This document shows positions 10,262 through 19,845 of a DNA stretch of 64,000 nucleotides, piece by piece. The translations under genes and the position numbers were made by a program. Position 1 is the stretch's first letter. The number at the start of each line of letters is the position of its first letter. The notes beneath the pieces are model-generated. The model was not told the DNA's origin and searched no databases. It was given only the letters and a program-made list of their open reading frames with translations. The DNA comes from Bacillus paralicheniformis (GTDB lineage Bacteria; Bacillota; Bacilli; Bacillales; Bacillaceae), in contig NZ_LBMN02000011.1 of assembly GCF_001042485.2 (NCBI RefSeq), positions 62,001 through 126,000 on the forward strand. The letters run 5' to 3'.

Positions 10262-10819
10262 ATGTTGATCACAATGGAAAACATTGTCCGCGACGGGCAC
10301 CCCGCTTTAAGAACCGTCGCCGAAGAAGTTCAATTGCCAGCTAGCGAAGAAGAAATCAAACAGCTGAGCAACATGATCGAGTTTGTCAAAAACAGCCAGG
10401 ACCCTGAAATCGCTCAAAAGTACAACCTTCGTCCTGGTGTCGGCCTAGCCGCTCCGCAAATTAATATCAATAAACGAATGATCGCAGTTCATGCCGAAAA
10501 TGAAGACGGGACACTTTACAGCTATGCGCTTTTCAATCCGAAGATCGTCAGCCACTCTGTTCAAAAATGCTATTTGACAAGCGGCGAGGGCTGCCTGTCT
10601 GTCGACGAACCGATTCCCGGATATGTTCCGCGCTATGAACGGATCCGGGTCAAAGGAACGACACTTGATGGCGAAAACGTCGACATCCGCTTAAAAGGAT
10701 TTCCGGCAATCGTATTCCAGCATGAAATCGATCATTTAAACGGCATTATGTTTTACGACCATATCGACAAAGAAAACCCTCTGAAACAACCCGAAAACGC
10801 AACGCCTGTCGGCAGATAA
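10262..10819 (+). CDS. defB: Peptide deformylase DefB
   Basis: Peptide deformylase, a metalloenzyme that removes the formyl group from nascent N-formylmethionine. All three signature motifs are present: GVGLAAPQ, EGCLSVDE (metal-binding Cys) and HEIDHLNG (two metal His and the catalytic Glu). Total length is 185 residues with the internal insertion typical of type 2 Gram-positive enzymes. An upstream extension of 19 codons is open, but the ATG at 10262 follows GGGAGTGAAG. It is likely the main deformylase partner of the fmt-linked def elsewhere in the genome. Confidence 0.93.
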   Translation: MLITMENIVRDGHPALRTVAEEVQLPASEEEIKQLSNMIEFVKNSQDPEIAQKYNLRPGVGLAAPQININKRMIAVHAENEDGTLYSYALFNPKIVSHSVQKCYLTSGEGCLSVDEPIPGYVPRYERIRVKGTTLDGENVDIRLKGFPAIVFQHEIDHLNGIMFYDHIDKENPLKQPENATPVGR

Positions 10820-10824
10820 TGCAC

Positions 10825-10861
10825 ATAAAAAAACGGATCAGACATGATCCGTTTTTTTATG
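10825..10861. terminator. defB/ykrA bidirectional terminator
   Basis: AAAAAAACGGATCA and TGATCCGTTTTTTT flank a short loop between the convergent genes defB and ykrA. Confidence 0.85.
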
Positions 10862-11633
10862 GTTTCAAAAGCCCGAGGGCTTCTACCGCGTATTGAATGC
10901 CGTCTTCATCGACGGGCTTTGTGACAAAGTCGGCTATTTTTTTCAGCTCGGGCACAGCGTTGCCCATCGCCACTCCGGTTCCCGCAAACTCGATCATCTG
11001 CAGGTCGTTCAGACCGTCTCCAAACGCGTAAGTATCCTCTCTGTCGAACGGAAGCTTTTCAATGACTTTTTTGATTCCTTCCGCTTTCGAACCGCCAGAA
11101 GGCAGCACATCTGTGGAGCGCTCGTGCCAGCGGACGAGATCAAACTCCTGAAACCGGCTGTACCGCTCTTCCTCGTCTTGCGTACAGAACAAGAGGACCT
11201 GAAAAATGTCCCTACCTTTAAAATAGGCGCGGTCCTCTTCCGGCGGATTGACTTTTAAGCTGCCGATTCCTTCGTGGACGAACGGATGGCCGGCAGATGT
11301 AGTGCGCATCCCCTCTTCTCCCATGAAGACGAGGGGATGGCCGCAGCTGTCCGAATGCGCAAGCAGCGCTTCCAGTGACTGTTCGGCAATGGGGTTTTTA
11401 TAAATGACCTCTCCTTCAAAAACGACATATTGTCCGTTATAAGAGACAAAAGAATCGATGCCCAATTCTTCAAGCACAGGCCTGACCATAAACGGCGCCC
11501 GGCCTGATGCGATGAAAACATGATGGCCTTGCGCTTTTAAATCGGAGACAGCCTGTTTCGCGGTGTCGGGAATCCGTTTATCATGATCATAAATCGTTCC
11601 GTCGATATCAAAGAAAATCAGCTTTTTATCCAT
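10857..11633 (-). CDS. ykrA: YkrA, Cof-type HAD family phosphatase
   Basis: A 258-residue haloacid dehalogenase superfamily hydrolase of the Cof/IIB type. Motif I is FFDIDGTIYD, motif II is the ASGR segment, the conserved lysine follows in GGSKAEGIKKV, and motif IV is FGDGLNDLQM. A type IIB cap domain lies between motifs II and III. It is probably a sugar- or nucleotide-phosphate phosphatase; the substrate cannot be told from sequence. Location beside defB and rnjA matches B. subtilis ykrA. Confidence 0.9.
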   Translation of the reverse strand: MDKKLIFFDIDGTIYDHDKRIPDTAKQAVSDLKAQGHHVFIASGRAPFMVRPVLEELGIDSFVSYNGQYVVFEGEVIYKNPIAEQSLEALLAHSDSCGHPLVFMGEEGMRTTSAGHPFVHEGIGSLKVNPPEEDRAYFKGRDIFQVLLFCTQDEEERYSRFQEFDLVRWHERSTDVLPSGGSKAEGIKKVIEKLPFDREDTYAFGDGLNDLQMIEFAGTGVAMGNAVPELKKIADFVTKPVDEDGIQYAVEALGLLKP

Positions 11634-11843
11634 GGCAGTGAATCCTTCTCCCTTAGCTAGTATGATTGATGGTTCTCCTGTACATCATACAAAAACTGCG
11701 TACGCGAGAAAACCTTTTCACTCCAAAATCAAAACAAAATCAACATGCCAATAATATCCATGTAACAATAGACGGATTCATCATATAATAGAACTAAAGA
11801 GATACGGTAGTGACCGGACAAGTCAGAGAAAGGAGGAATCCGT

Positions 11844-11915
11844 ATGCTACGCCGACTGCGGAAAAAATTAAAAAAACAGCTGAATGGCATGATGCGCAGA
11901 AAGTCGATTGCCTAA
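11844..11915 (+). CDS. 23-residue basic peptide, unrecognised
   Basis: A 23-codon reading frame (MLRRLRKKLKKQL...KSIA) with five Arg and five Lys and no acidic residue, likely an amphipathic helix. It has a near-perfect AAAGGAGG ribosome site seven bases before the ATG, a TATAAT-like -10 upstream (TATAAT near 11785, TGTAAC as a weak -35 at 17 bases), and its own terminator immediately after. The compact one-gene layout argues that it is real. I do not recognise the peptide. It could bind RNA, or it could be a regulatory leader. Confidence 0.55.
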   Translation: MLRRLRKKLKKQLNGMMRRKSIA

Positions 11916-11952
11916 AAGGACCTTCACTCATGTGGAAGAGTCCTTTTTTTCT
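11914..11952 (+). terminator. Terminator after the 23-aa peptide
   Basis: AAAGGACCTTCAC pairs imperfectly with GTGGAAGAGTCCTTT and is followed by a long T-run. Confidence 0.7.
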
Positions 11953-12030
11953 CAAGCGCTTTTCTTATGAGGCAATTTCGAATATAATAGAAAGATGAGT
12001 CTAACAATCGGCAGTTAAGGAGAGATTTGG

Positions 12031-12240
12031 ATGATCTATAAGGTATTTTATCAAGCAAGCAATGACGAAGTACCTGTTCGTGAAAAAACAGATTCAATTT
12101 TTGTGGAAGCTCAATCTGAACGTGAAGTCAGATCTAAATTAAAACAATACAACTACAATATTGAGTTTATACAGCAAGTTGAAGACGCTTTTTTAGAATA
12201 TGAAAAGCAAAGCGAAAATTTTAAAGTATTGGAGTTATGA
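12031..12240 (+). CDS. rpoY: RNA polymerase epsilon subunit RpoY
   Basis: A 69-residue protein matching RpoY (formerly YkzG), the small epsilon subunit found in Firmicute RNA polymerase, where it binds near the downstream DNA channel of the beta-prime subunit. The IYKVFYQ N-terminus and the [25 protein letters not shown] core fit the family. The ATG follows AAGGAGAG. It is coupled to rnjA, four bases separating stop and start, the usual arrangement in Bacillaceae. Confidence 0.93.
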   Translation: MIYKVFYQASNDEVPVREKTDSIFVEAQSEREVRSKLKQYNYNIEFIQQVEDAFLEYEKQSENFKVLEL

Positions 12241-12244
12241 ATGA

Positions 12245-13912
12245 ATGAAATTTGTAAAAAATGATCAAACGGCTGTATTTGCCCTTGGAGGACTTGGGGA
12301 AATCGGCAAAAACACGTACGGGGTCCAGTTTCAGGACGAGATCGTGCTCATCGATGCGGGGATTAAGTTTCCGGAAGACGAGCTCCTCGGAATCGACTAT
12401 GTCATCCCCGACTACACTTATTTAGTCAAAAACGAAGAAAAAATCAAAGGTCTTTTTATTACGCACGGCCACGAAGACCATATCGGCGGAATTCCGTACC
12501 TGCTCAAACAGGTGAACATTCCCGTTTACGGCGGACAGCTCGCCATCGGCCTTCTCAGAAAGAAGCTTGAAGAGCACGGTCTGCTGCGTCAAACAAAGCT
12601 TCATATCATTGAAGAAGACGATATCGTCAAATTCAGAAAAACGTCGGTTTCTTTTTTCAGGACGACCCACAGCATTCCGGACTCATACGGGATTGTCGTA
12701 AAAACACCGCAAGGAAACATCGTACATACCGGTGACTTTAAATTCGATTTTACACCGGTAGGCGAACCTGCCAACTTGACCAAGATGGCCGAAATCGGAA
12801 AAGAAGGCGTGCTTTGCCTGCTTTCTGACAGCACCAACAGTGAAATCCCTGATTTCACGATGTCAGAGCGCAAAGTCGGAGAAAGCATTGATGATATTTT
12901 CCGAAAAGTTGAAGGGCGGATCATCTTCGCAACCTTCGCGTCAAACATCCACCGCCTGCAGCAGGTGATCGAAGCAGCTGTTGCAAACGGACGGAAGGTT
13001 GCCGTATTTGGACGAAGCATGGAGTCGGCGATTGAAATCGGCCAAACGCTCGGGTATATTAAGTGTCCGAAAAATACGTTTGTTGAAGCGAATGAAATCA
13101 ACAGGCTTCCTGCCGGCAAAGTGACGATTCTTTGTACCGGAAGCCAAGGTGAACCGATGGCTGCGCTATCCCGAATTGCTAACGGCACACACCGGCAAAT
13201 TTCCATCATTCCCGGGGATACGGTCGTATTTTCATCATCTCCGATCCCGGGCAATACAATCAGCGTTAGTCGCACAATTAACCAGCTTTACCGGGCGGGC
13301 GCCGATGTCATCCACGGAGCTGTGACTAACATTCATACATCAGGACATGGCGGACAGGAAGAGCAAAAGCTGATGCTCCGCCTCATCAAGCCAAAGTTTT
13401 TCATGCCGATTCACGGTGAATACAGAATGCAGAAAATGCACGTCAAACTTGCGACAGACTGCGGAATTCCTGAGGAAAACTGCTTTATTATGGACAACGG
13501 CGAAGTGCTTGCTTTGACAAGCGAAGAAGCCTCAGTCGCAGGTAAAATCCCGTCAGGCAATGTCTATATTGACGGAAGCGGCATCGGCGACATCGGGAAC
13601 ATCGTGCTTCGCGACCGCCGGATTCTTTCTGAAGAAGGGCTTGTCATTGTCGTTGTCAGCATCAACATGAAAGAGTTCAAAGTGTCCGCAGGACCTGACT
13701 TAATTTCCAGAGGATTTGTCTACATGAGAGAATCCGGTGATTTAATCAACGATGCCCAGGACCTGATTGCAGGACACCTTAAAAAAGTGATGGAACGCAA
13801 AACGACGCAGTGGTCTGAAATTAAGAACGAGATCACAGACACGCTCGCTCCGTTCCTCTACGAAAAAACAAAACGCCGCCCGATGATCCTTCCGATTATT
13901 ATGGAAGTCTAA
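12245..13912 (+). CDS. rnjA: Ribonuclease J1
   Basis: RNase J1, an endo- and 5'-3' exoribonuclease central to mRNA decay and 16S rRNA maturation. The 555 residues start with a metallo-beta-lactamase fold carrying [10 protein letters not shown] (zinc ligands). A beta-CASP domain lies in the middle, then [10 protein letters not shown] and the late metal histidine in MPIHGEYRM, and last a C-terminal oligomerisation domain. It is co-transcribed with rpoY. In B. subtilis SR1P brings GapA to RNase J1, and SR1P is encoded in this same window. Confidence 0.96.
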   Translation: MKFVKNDQTAVFALGGLGEIGKNTYGVQFQDEIVLIDAGIKFPEDELLGIDYVIPDYTYLVKNEEKIKGLFITHGHEDHIGGIPYLLKQVNIPVYGGQLAIGLLRKKLEEHGLLRQTKLHIIEEDDIVKFRKTSVSFFRTTHSIPDSYGIVVKTPQGNIVHTGDFKFDFTPVGEPANLTKMAEIGKEGVLCLLSDSTNSEIPDFTMSERKVGESIDDIFRKVEGRIIFATFASNIHRLQQVIEAAVANGRKVAVFGRSMESAIEIGQTLGYIKCPKNTFVEANEINRLPAGKVTILCTGSQGEPMAALSRIANGTHRQISIIPGDTVVFSSSPIPGNTISVSRTINQLYRAGADVIHGAVTNIHTSGHGGQEEQKLMLRLIKPKFFMPIHGEYRMQKMHVKLATDCGIPEENCFIMDNGEVLALTSEEASVAGKIPSGNVYIDGSGIGDIGNIVLRDRRILSEEGLVIVVVSINMKEFKVSAGPDLISRGFVYMRESGDLINDAQDLIAGHLKKVMERKTTQWSEIKNEITDTLAPFLYEKTKRRPMILPIIMEV

Positions 13913-13925
13913 TCGCGGCTTGAAC

Positions 13926-13960
13926 AAAAAACGGATGCACCGGTGTGCATCCGTTTTTTT
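13926..13960. terminator. rnjA/adeC bidirectional terminator
   Basis: AAAAAACGGATGCACC and GGTGTGCATCCGTTTTTTT form a perfect long stem between convergent rnjA and adeC. The adeC stop codon lies at its edge. Confidence 0.9.
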
Positions 13961-15680
13961 ATGGTTGAATCGGGATATGCCTAAACGCTTTAACATCAAA
14001 CAAGCCTTCTGTCGTCATTTTAATGTCGGGGATAACAGGAAGCGCTAAAAAAGAAAGCGTCAGAAAAGGATTAAACGCTCCTGAAAATCCTGTCTCCGTT
14101 AATGCTACATGAAGAGATTTTAAGCTTTCGTTTACCGTCTCAAGCGGTTTGTCCGACAAGAGGCCGGCAATCGGCAGAGCGACGGATTGAAGCTCCTTCC
14201 CTCCTTTTGCAATGGTGAGGCCTCCCCCGATTTCTCCGAGACGTTCAACCGCTTTTAAGATGTCTTGATCATTTGTACCGACAGCGATTAAATTGTGGGA
14301 ATCATGAGAAATCGTTGTCGCGATGGCGCCTTCTTTTAAACCGAAGCCCCTGACAACGCCGAGTCCGATTCCTTTAACGCCGCGATGGCGCTCAATCACT
14401 GCAATTTTCAACAGATCGCTTTCCAGATCCGGCTGAAAAAAAGCGCCGCTTTTCGGCTTGGTCAGGGACAGCTTTGTTTCAAGCTGATTGGGGATAATGT
14501 CAATGACCCTGATTTCACTCCCTTGAACGATCGGAATTTCCAGATCATCCTCATGTAAATCAGGGAGATGGACAGATTTGAGCAGAGCAGGTGCCGCTTT
14601 GCCGTCCGTCCATTCGCTTTGTTCTGCCCCGCTCCAGATCACGCCGTTGATCATCGTCTTTGAAATGCTGACGTTCTCAAAATCGCTGATGAAAAGGAGG
14701 TCTGCGTCATAACCCGGGGCAACCGCTCCCTTCGTCTTTAACCCGAAGCATTCCGCTGCATTGAGGCTGCCCATTTGATATGCGAGAAACGGGTCAAGTC
14801 CCTCTTGAATGGCAAGCTTGACCTGATGGTTAATGCTTCCTTCATCGACCAGTTCATCCAAATGCTTATCATCCGTACAGAAAAAGAAGCGTCTCGCATT
14901 TTTCTCATTAACCGCAGGCAAAACATGACGTGTATTCTTTGCCGCAGAGCCTTCTCTCAGCATGACGTACATTCCTCTTCTGACCCGTTCAAGCGCCTCT
15001 TCAGGTGTCGTGACCTCATGGTCTGTCAGCACGCCCGCCGCTCTGTAGACATTGACGAACCCAGCTGACAAGCCGGCCAGATGTCCGTCGATCCGCTTGT
15101 CCGCTTTATGGGCATCCATGAGTTTTTGCACCATATCCGGCTCTCCCGCTTCAACGGCCACATAGTCCATCACTTCCGCAAGCCCGAGCACCTCTTCGCG
15201 GCTGTAAAAAGGATGTAAATCCGCAGCGTTCAAAACCGCACCCGATTTTTCAAATGGTGCCGCAGGCACACAAGAAGGGAGCATAAAACGAATGTTCAGC
15301 CTTGTCATCTTAGCCTGCTCCAACATGAACTCAAGACCCCTCACTCCTGAGACATTCGCGATTTCATGGGGATCGGTGACAACGGTTGTTACACCGTGGG
15401 GAATCACCGCTTTGGCAAATTCGGGCGGCGTCACCATTGAAGACTCAATGTGGACATGACCGTCGATAAAGCCTGGAACGATCATTTGTCCTTCTGCGTC
15501 AATGGTATTCTCCCCCTCATAATCGCCCAAACCGACGATGGCCCCGTCTGTGATAGCTATGTCTGTCTTCAACCATTCCTGATTAAAAACATCCATGATC
15601 TTTCCGTTTTTAATTACAGTATCCGCTTTTTTGCGATGACTGGCGGCGCCAAGCCGGTGAATGAACATCTCATTGTCCAA
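13959..15680 (-). CDS. adeC: Adenine deaminase AdeC
   Basis: Adenine deaminase of the amidohydrolase superfamily, converting adenine to hypoxanthine for purine salvage. The metal site motif is GHVHIESSM; the family segments VTDPHEIANVSG and FFCTDDKH follow, with SHDSHNLIAVG in the C-terminal domain. The frame is open for 54 further codons upstream. A TTG at 15680 sits nine bases after GAGAGGGG and aligns with the recalled N-terminus of the B. subtilis enzyme, giving 573 residues. Convergent with rnjA. Confidence 0.92.
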   Translation of the reverse strand: MDNEMFIHRLGAASHRKKADTVIKNGKIMDVFNQEWLKTDIAITDGAIVGLGDYEGENTIDAEGQMIVPGFIDGHVHIESSMVTPPEFAKAVIPHGVTTVVTDPHEIANVSGVRGLEFMLEQAKMTRLNIRFMLPSCVPAAPFEKSGAVLNAADLHPFYSREEVLGLAEVMDYVAVEAGEPDMVQKLMDAHKADKRIDGHLAGLSAGFVNVYRAAGVLTDHEVTTPEEALERVRRGMYVMLREGSAAKNTRHVLPAVNEKNARRFFFCTDDKHLDELVDEGSINHQVKLAIQEGLDPFLAYQMGSLNAAECFGLKTKGAVAPGYDADLLFISDFENVSISKTMINGVIWSGAEQSEWTDGKAAPALLKSVHLPDLHEDDLEIPIVQGSEIRVIDIIPNQLETKLSLTKPKSGAFFQPDLESDLLKIAVIERHRGVKGIGLGVVRGFGLKEGAIATTISHDSHNLIAVGTNDQDILKAVERLGEIGGGLTIAKGGKELQSVALPIAGLLSDKPLETVNESLKSLHVALTETGFSGAFNPFLTLSFLALPVIPDIKMTTEGLFDVKAFRHIPIQP

Positions 15681-15807
15681 AGATATATGTCCCCTCTCAT
15701 TTTTATATGGATATGGTTCAATATCGTAGCCGAATCGTTTGAAACAGTCAATGAAAAGATCAAAAAAACCGCGGGCAGTGGGGTTCCCGCGGCTGATCGA
15801 TGGCATT

Positions 15808-16470
15808 TTAATGTTGAAAAACTTTTTTTTCAAATCTCTCAATGTCAGGATTTGAGCCGATGACGATTAAAATATCGTCTTTTTGAATCTCTTCGGTGGC
15901 AAGCGGAGATACGATGACTTCTTTCCCCCGCTTGATCGCGACAATATTAATTCCGTATCTGGCCCGGATATCAAGATCAAGCAGCGTATTTCCGGCCAGT
16001 TTGCCGTTCGCTGCGATTTCGACAAGGCTGTGTTCATCAGAAAGTTCAAGATAATCAAGCACATTGTTGGAGACGATGTTGTGGGCGATTCTTTTTCCCA
16101 TTTCACGCTCCGGATGAACGATCCGGTCCGCTCCGATTTTGGATAATACTTTTTCGTGATAATCGTTTTGAGCTTTGACGGTAATCATTTTCACACCAAG
16201 CTCTTTCAAAATCAGCGTTGTCAAAATGCTCGCTTGAATGTTCTCCCCGATCGCTACAATGACGTGGTCAAAATTGCGCAGTCCAAGGTTTTTCAGCACT
16301 GATTCGTCTGTAGTGTCTCCTATCACAGCATGTGAGGCAATTTTGGCGTATTCGTTTACGCGATCTTCATCTCTGTCGATCGCCATTACCTCAAGCCCTT
16401 CTTCACTCAATGCTTTACAAATGCTGCCGCCGAACCGGCCGAGTCCAATTACTGCAAATTCTTTTTTCAT
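15808..16470 (-). CDS. ktrC: KtrC, K+ channel gating subunit
   Basis: A cytosolic RCK protein (220 residues) that gates the KtrD potassium channel. The N-terminal nucleotide-binding Rossmann domain starts FAVIGLGRFGGSICKAL, followed by an RCK-C domain (about 140-220) that in related proteins binds cyclic di-AMP. The ATG at 16470 follows GGAGG by eight bases, preferred over one five codons upstream. The membrane partner ktrD is not in the window. DarB, another c-di-AMP receptor, is encoded at 51 kb. Confidence 0.92.
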   Translation of the reverse strand: MKKEFAVIGLGRFGGSICKALSEEGLEVMAIDRDEDRVNEYAKIASHAVIGDTTDESVLKNLGLRNFDHVIVAIGENIQASILTTLILKELGVKMITVKAQNDYHEKVLSKIGADRIVHPEREMGKRIAHNIVSNNVLDYLELSDEHSLVEIAANGKLAGNTLLDLDIRARYGINIVAIKRGKEVIVSPLATEEIQKDDILIVIGSNPDIERFEKKVFQH

Positions 16471-16533
16471 CGGTAATTCCTCCATGGGTCAATCTGAACA
16501 AATTCTATCATATGAAGTGGAATTTTTCCTCTT

Positions 16534-17871
16534 TTATTTTATCGTTGCGCGGCTGCAGCATCCTTGCTGAATATCGTTTTCTTCAGATGCCGCCCCTTTG
16601 TCGATCGGAAGCAGGATGTGGAATGTGCTTCCCTCGCCCAATTCGCTGTCGATTTTCATTTCTCCGTTGTGAGCGCCGATAATATTCAGGCAAATCGTCA
16701 GCCCAAGACCCGTCCCTTCTTCTTTCGTTGAGAAGAAAGGCTCCCCGAGCTTTGCCAAATCGGCTTGGGAAATGCCGCCCCCTTCGTCTTTGATGCTGAT
16801 TTTCACATAGTCACCTTCAACCTCCGAGGAGATCGTGATTTTTCCACCGTCAGGCATCGCTTCTATCCCGTTTTTTATTAAATTGATGAATACCTGTTTG
16901 ATTTGATTTTCATCGCCGTTTATTTCCCACTCCTCCCCGTGCTGAAACGCTTTTTCGATCTTAATGTGGGAAAGCACGGCGTTGGTCTCAAGAAGCGTTG
17001 CCACCTGCTGAAGAACCGAATTGATGTTGATCTTTTTAAATTGAACCTGGTGCGGTTTGGCCAGTACAAGCAGTTCGCCGAGCACGGAATCGATTCGTTT
17101 AATCTCTGAGAAAATAATGTCAAAGTAATCTTTCCGGTCGGGATATTCCGCTTTCATCAGCTGCAAAAATCCGTTTACCGATGTCAGCGGGTTCCTGACT
17201 TCGTGAGCGATTCCCGCGGCGAGCTGCCCGGCCATCGCCAGCTTCTGAGACTGCATAGCCAGCCGCTGATTCGACTTGAACAATTCCATCTCCGCTTTTT
17301 TCCGTTCCGTCACATCAGTCAGCGTCCCCAAGCTGCTCGTAAATTGACCGTTTTTATAATAAAGTTTATAGTGAACTTCGCCCCAGAACTTGCTTCCGTC
17401 TTTGCGATGGTAGAGCACCTCGATCCTGCCTTCAGGCTCCTTGTTCTTCAGCTGGGCGATCAGGTGATTCGAGATCCGTTCTTCATGGTCAAAGTAATCG
17501 TTGTACATCGTTCCAAGACTCTCTTCAACACTGTATCCGGTCAACGTTGTCCACGCCTGATTCAAAAATGTAATGTATCCTATCCGGTCCGTCTGAAAGA
17601 CGATTTCCTGAAGGTTATCCATGATGCGGTTGGTTTCTGAAGAAAGCTCTTTATATTTCTTTTCGCTTTCCTTCAGTTTATAGACAAGCTGATTGGACTC
17701 ATCGATATAAAGCGTGAGCCACCAAACGCTGATTAATGTCACCAGTGTAAACAGCAGATCAACCGTCCAATTGATTTTATTTCCCAACACCCCATAGAAT
17801 AAAAAATTCCAAAACATGATAAAAGTCATTGCCAGCACGGTTGCAATGATTCGTCCTTGATATCTTTTCAT
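16534..17871 (-). CDS. kinC: Sensor histidine kinase KinC
   Basis: A sporulation/biofilm sensor kinase that feeds phosphate to Spo0A through the phosphorelay or directly. Two N-terminal membrane helices (about residues 5-55) are followed by a PAS domain (about 85-195). HisKA follows with the phospho-accepting His in GIAHEVRNPLTS, then HATPase_c with N box (FINLIKNGIEAM), G1 (DEGGGI) and G2 (GTGLGL). The ATG at 17871 aligns with B. subtilis KinC. The protein carries a short extra C-terminal tail ending QQGCCSRATIK. In B. subtilis KinC responds to potassium leakage; ktrC lies next to it here. Confidence 0.93.
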   Translation of the reverse strand: MKRYQGRIIATVLAMTFIMFWNFLFYGVLGNKINWTVDLLFTLVTLISVWWLTLYIDESNQLVYKLKESEKKYKELSSETNRIMDNLQEIVFQTDRIGYITFLNQAWTTLTGYSVEESLGTMYNDYFDHEERISNHLIAQLKNKEPEGRIEVLYHRKDGSKFWGEVHYKLYYKNGQFTSSLGTLTDVTERKKAEMELFKSNQRLAMQSQKLAMAGQLAAGIAHEVRNPLTSVNGFLQLMKAEYPDRKDYFDIIFSEIKRIDSVLGELLVLAKPHQVQFKKININSVLQQVATLLETNAVLSHIKIEKAFQHGEEWEINGDENQIKQVFINLIKNGIEAMPDGGKITISSEVEGDYVKISIKDEGGGISQADLAKLGEPFFSTKEEGTGLGLTICLNIIGAHNGEMKIDSELGEGSTFHILLPIDKGAASEENDIQQGCCSRATIK

Positions 17872-18009
17872 ACCCCCACCTGCCACTTGTATTTCTCAGT
17901 CAATTGTAACATTCTTTACACCACATTTGAGAGGATTGTTCGAAGTATTTATCGTCTCTATGGCTGAATTTTTCAGTGACGGCGGTTTTATCTTCTGCCG
18001 ACGCAAGAA

Positions 18010-18034
18010 AAAGCCCTTCTGATGAAGGGCTTCA
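18010..18034 (-). terminator. abh terminator
   Basis: AAGCCCTTC and GAAGGGCTT with a short loop, followed on the minus strand by TTTTTC. Confidence 0.8.
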
Positions 18035-18038
18035 AATC

Positions 18039-18326
18039 TTATGCTTTCACTTCGTTTAAGGCAGCTTTTATTTCTTCCAAAAGCAATTCGGCCCCCTCAG
18101 GACTCAGCGTAATTTTCCCGTTTCCGTACTCGCGGTTTTCAGAAGTGATTTCACCGGTCATTAGGCACACACCGTGCGGTTTATATTTTTTCAGGACAAT
18201 TTTATCTTGGTCGACAAAGAATTCGATGCTGTCCTTGATCGAAATATCCAAAGCTCTTCTCAATTCAATCGGCATCACGATCCGGCCGAGTTCGTCTACT
18301 TTTCTCACAACTCCAATTGCTTTCAA
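18039..18326 (-). CDS. abh: Abh, AbrB-like transition-state regulator
   Basis: A 95-residue AbrB paralogue. The swapped-hairpin DNA-binding domain is clear at the N-terminus (IGVVRKVDELGRIVMPIELRRALDI), and the C-terminal half (residues 55-95) is the multimerisation domain. In B. subtilis Abh controls antibiotic and lantibiotic-resistance genes and biofilm functions and can form mixed oligomers with AbrB. Position between kinC and mreBH is conserved. A candidate ECF sigma promoter precedes it. Confidence 0.93.
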   Translation of the reverse strand: MKAIGVVRKVDELGRIVMPIELRRALDISIKDSIEFFVDQDKIVLKKYKPHGVCLMTGEITSENREYGNGKITLSPEGAELLLEEIKAALNEVKA

Positions 18327-18388
18327 AACTTTCGCCTACTTCCTCTTTTGTTTCTATTTTTCTAAGATATTGTCTTAGCATAACGATA

Positions 18389-18414
18389 GACGAACGAAGA
18401 CTGAAAAAGGTTTC
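18389..18414 (-). promoter_or_regulatory. Candidate ECF sigma promoter of abh
   Basis: On the minus strand GAAACC (18414-18409) is followed after 16 bases by CGTC (18392-18389), matching the GAAAC...CGTC pattern of SigX/SigM/SigW promoters. The start would fall about 55 bases before the abh ATG. abh is under SigX/SigM in B. subtilis, which agrees. Confidence 0.65.
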
Positions 18415-18522
18415 CCTTATTGAACGTTTCTTTGACAAAAATTCGGTCATAAAAATGAATATTTTTCTCATCATGTCAATATGAGGACAGCATTTTACAG
18501 ATTGGTTTCAAACTCGTCACAA

Positions 18523-18631
18523 ACCCCCAAAAATCGCCGATCATTTGAGAAAATTTAAATGAAATTCATTTTTTCAGCACGAAGAAAATTTCGTTTTTCG
18601 GAAAAATTTTAAATAGAGATTGGGTGAAAAC
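18523..18631 (+). promoter_or_regulatory. mreBH upstream region with a SigI-like -35
   Basis: ACCCCC (18523-18528) matches the SigI -35 element, and mreBH is a known SigI (heat-induced) target in B. subtilis. At the expected 16-17 base spacing the sequence is TTGAGAA rather than CGAA, so the -10 is imperfect. No better SigA promoter was seen. Confidence 0.4.
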
Positions 18632-19639
18632 ATGTTTCAAACAACCGAGATCGGAATTGATCTAGGCACAGCTAACATATTGGTTTACAGCAAAAACAAA
18701 GGAATCATTTTAAATGAGCCTTCCGTTGTCGCCGTGGATACGGAAACAAAGAGCGTATTGGCGGTCGGAACAGAAGCCAAAAACATGATCGGAAAGACAC
18801 CGGGAAAAATCGTCGCGGTCAGACCGATGAAAGACGGAGTCATCGCCGATTATGACATGACGACAGACCTCTTGAAGCAGATTATGAAAAAAGCCGGAAA
18901 GAACATCGGCTTTACTTTCAGAAAGCCGAGCGTCGTCGTCTGCACGCCATCCGGTTCAACCGCGGTTGAACGGCGTGCGATCAGCGATGCTGTCAAAAAC
19001 TGCGGAGCCAAGCAAGTCCATTTGATTGAGGAGCCTGTCGCTGCCGCCATCGGCGCAGACCTGCCTGTCGATGAACCTGTCGCAAACGTTGTCGTCGATA
19101 TCGGCGGCGGCACGACAGAAGTGGCGATCATTTCATTCGGAGGCGTAGTCTCATGCCACTCGATCCGGATCGGCGGCGACCAGCTTGATGAAGACATCGT
19201 GTCATTCGTCAGAAAAAAATACAACCTGCTGATCGGTGAACGGACGGCCGAAGAAGTCAAGATTGAGATCGGCTACGCATTGATTGACCATGAGACGAAA
19301 ACGATGGAAGTCAGAGGGCGCGACCTTGTCACAGGCCTGCCGAAAACGATTACCCTGGAATCAATAGAGATTCAGAAGGCGATGCGCGAATCGCTCCTTC
19401 ATATTATCGAAGCCATCAGAGCGACGCTTGAAGACTGTCCTCCCGAGCTGAGCGGAGACATTGTCGACCGGGGCGTGATTTTAACCGGAGGAGGCGCGCT
19501 ATTGAACGGCATCAAAGAATGGCTATCACAGGAAATCGTTGTGCCCGTGCATGTTGCTGCAAATCCGCTCGAGTCTGTCGCCATCGGAACGGGCCGCTCT
19601 CTTGAAGTGATCGATAAATTGCAAAAAGCGGCTAAATAA
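18632..19639 (+). CDS. mreBH: MreBH, actin-like cell shape protein
   Basis: An actin-family cytoskeletal protein (335 residues) that guides lateral wall synthesis and, in B. subtilis, positions the autolysin LytE. The phosphate-1 motif [11 protein letters not shown], phosphate-2 motif [13 protein letters not shown] and adenosine motif [14 protein letters not shown] are intact. The ATG at 18632 follows GGGTGA, so a TTG four codons upstream is not used. Paralogues MreB and Mbl are expected elsewhere. The first gene of a mreBH-ykpC unit. Confidence 0.94.
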   Translation: MFQTTEIGIDLGTANILVYSKNKGIILNEPSVVAVDTETKSVLAVGTEAKNMIGKTPGKIVAVRPMKDGVIADYDMTTDLLKQIMKKAGKNIGFTFRKPSVVVCTPSGSTAVERRAISDAVKNCGAKQVHLIEEPVAAAIGADLPVDEPVANVVVDIGGGTTEVAIISFGGVVSCHSIRIGGDQLDEDIVSFVRKKYNLLIGERTAEEVKIEIGYALIDHETKTMEVRGRDLVTGLPKTITLESIEIQKAMRESLLHIIEAIRATLEDCPPELSGDIVDRGVILTGGGALLNGIKEWLSQEIVVPVHVAANPLESVAIGTGRSLEVIDKLQKAAK

Positions 19640-19712
19640 TTTTTGTTTTCGCGTCTTTTTTCCCTGCTTCTTTCATATCGTGAGGAATGGAGAAACGATA
19701 AGGAGGAAGAAC

Positions 19713-19844
19713 ATGCTTAGAGATATGGGAAGACGCCTGGCCATCACCGTTATTTTAAGCGGTATTATTCTCGGGGGGATGAGCATCTCCCTTGCAAACA
19801 TGCCAAGCTCGCCCCCCGGCCAAACGGCCAAAATCAACCGTTAA
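19713..19844 (+). CDS. ykpC: YkpC, small membrane protein
   Basis: A 43-residue peptide MLRDMGRRLAITVIL... with one membrane helix (about 10-30) and a Pro-rich tail. It matches B. subtilis YkpC, which follows mreBH. The ribosome site AAGGAGGAAGA is strong. The gene is probably co-transcribed with mreBH because no terminator separates them, and a terminator follows directly. Function is unknown. It resembles in size and location the short membrane peptides that sit beside cell-shape genes. Confidence 0.85.
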   Translation: MLRDMGRRLAITVILSGIILGGMSISLANMPSSPPGQTAKINR

Positions 19845-19845
19845 A

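Noticed and set aside
12601..13275. A 224-codon minus-strand frame opposite rnjA
   Set aside because: Its residue pattern reflects the antisense of a conserved gene; rnjA is intact on the plus strand.
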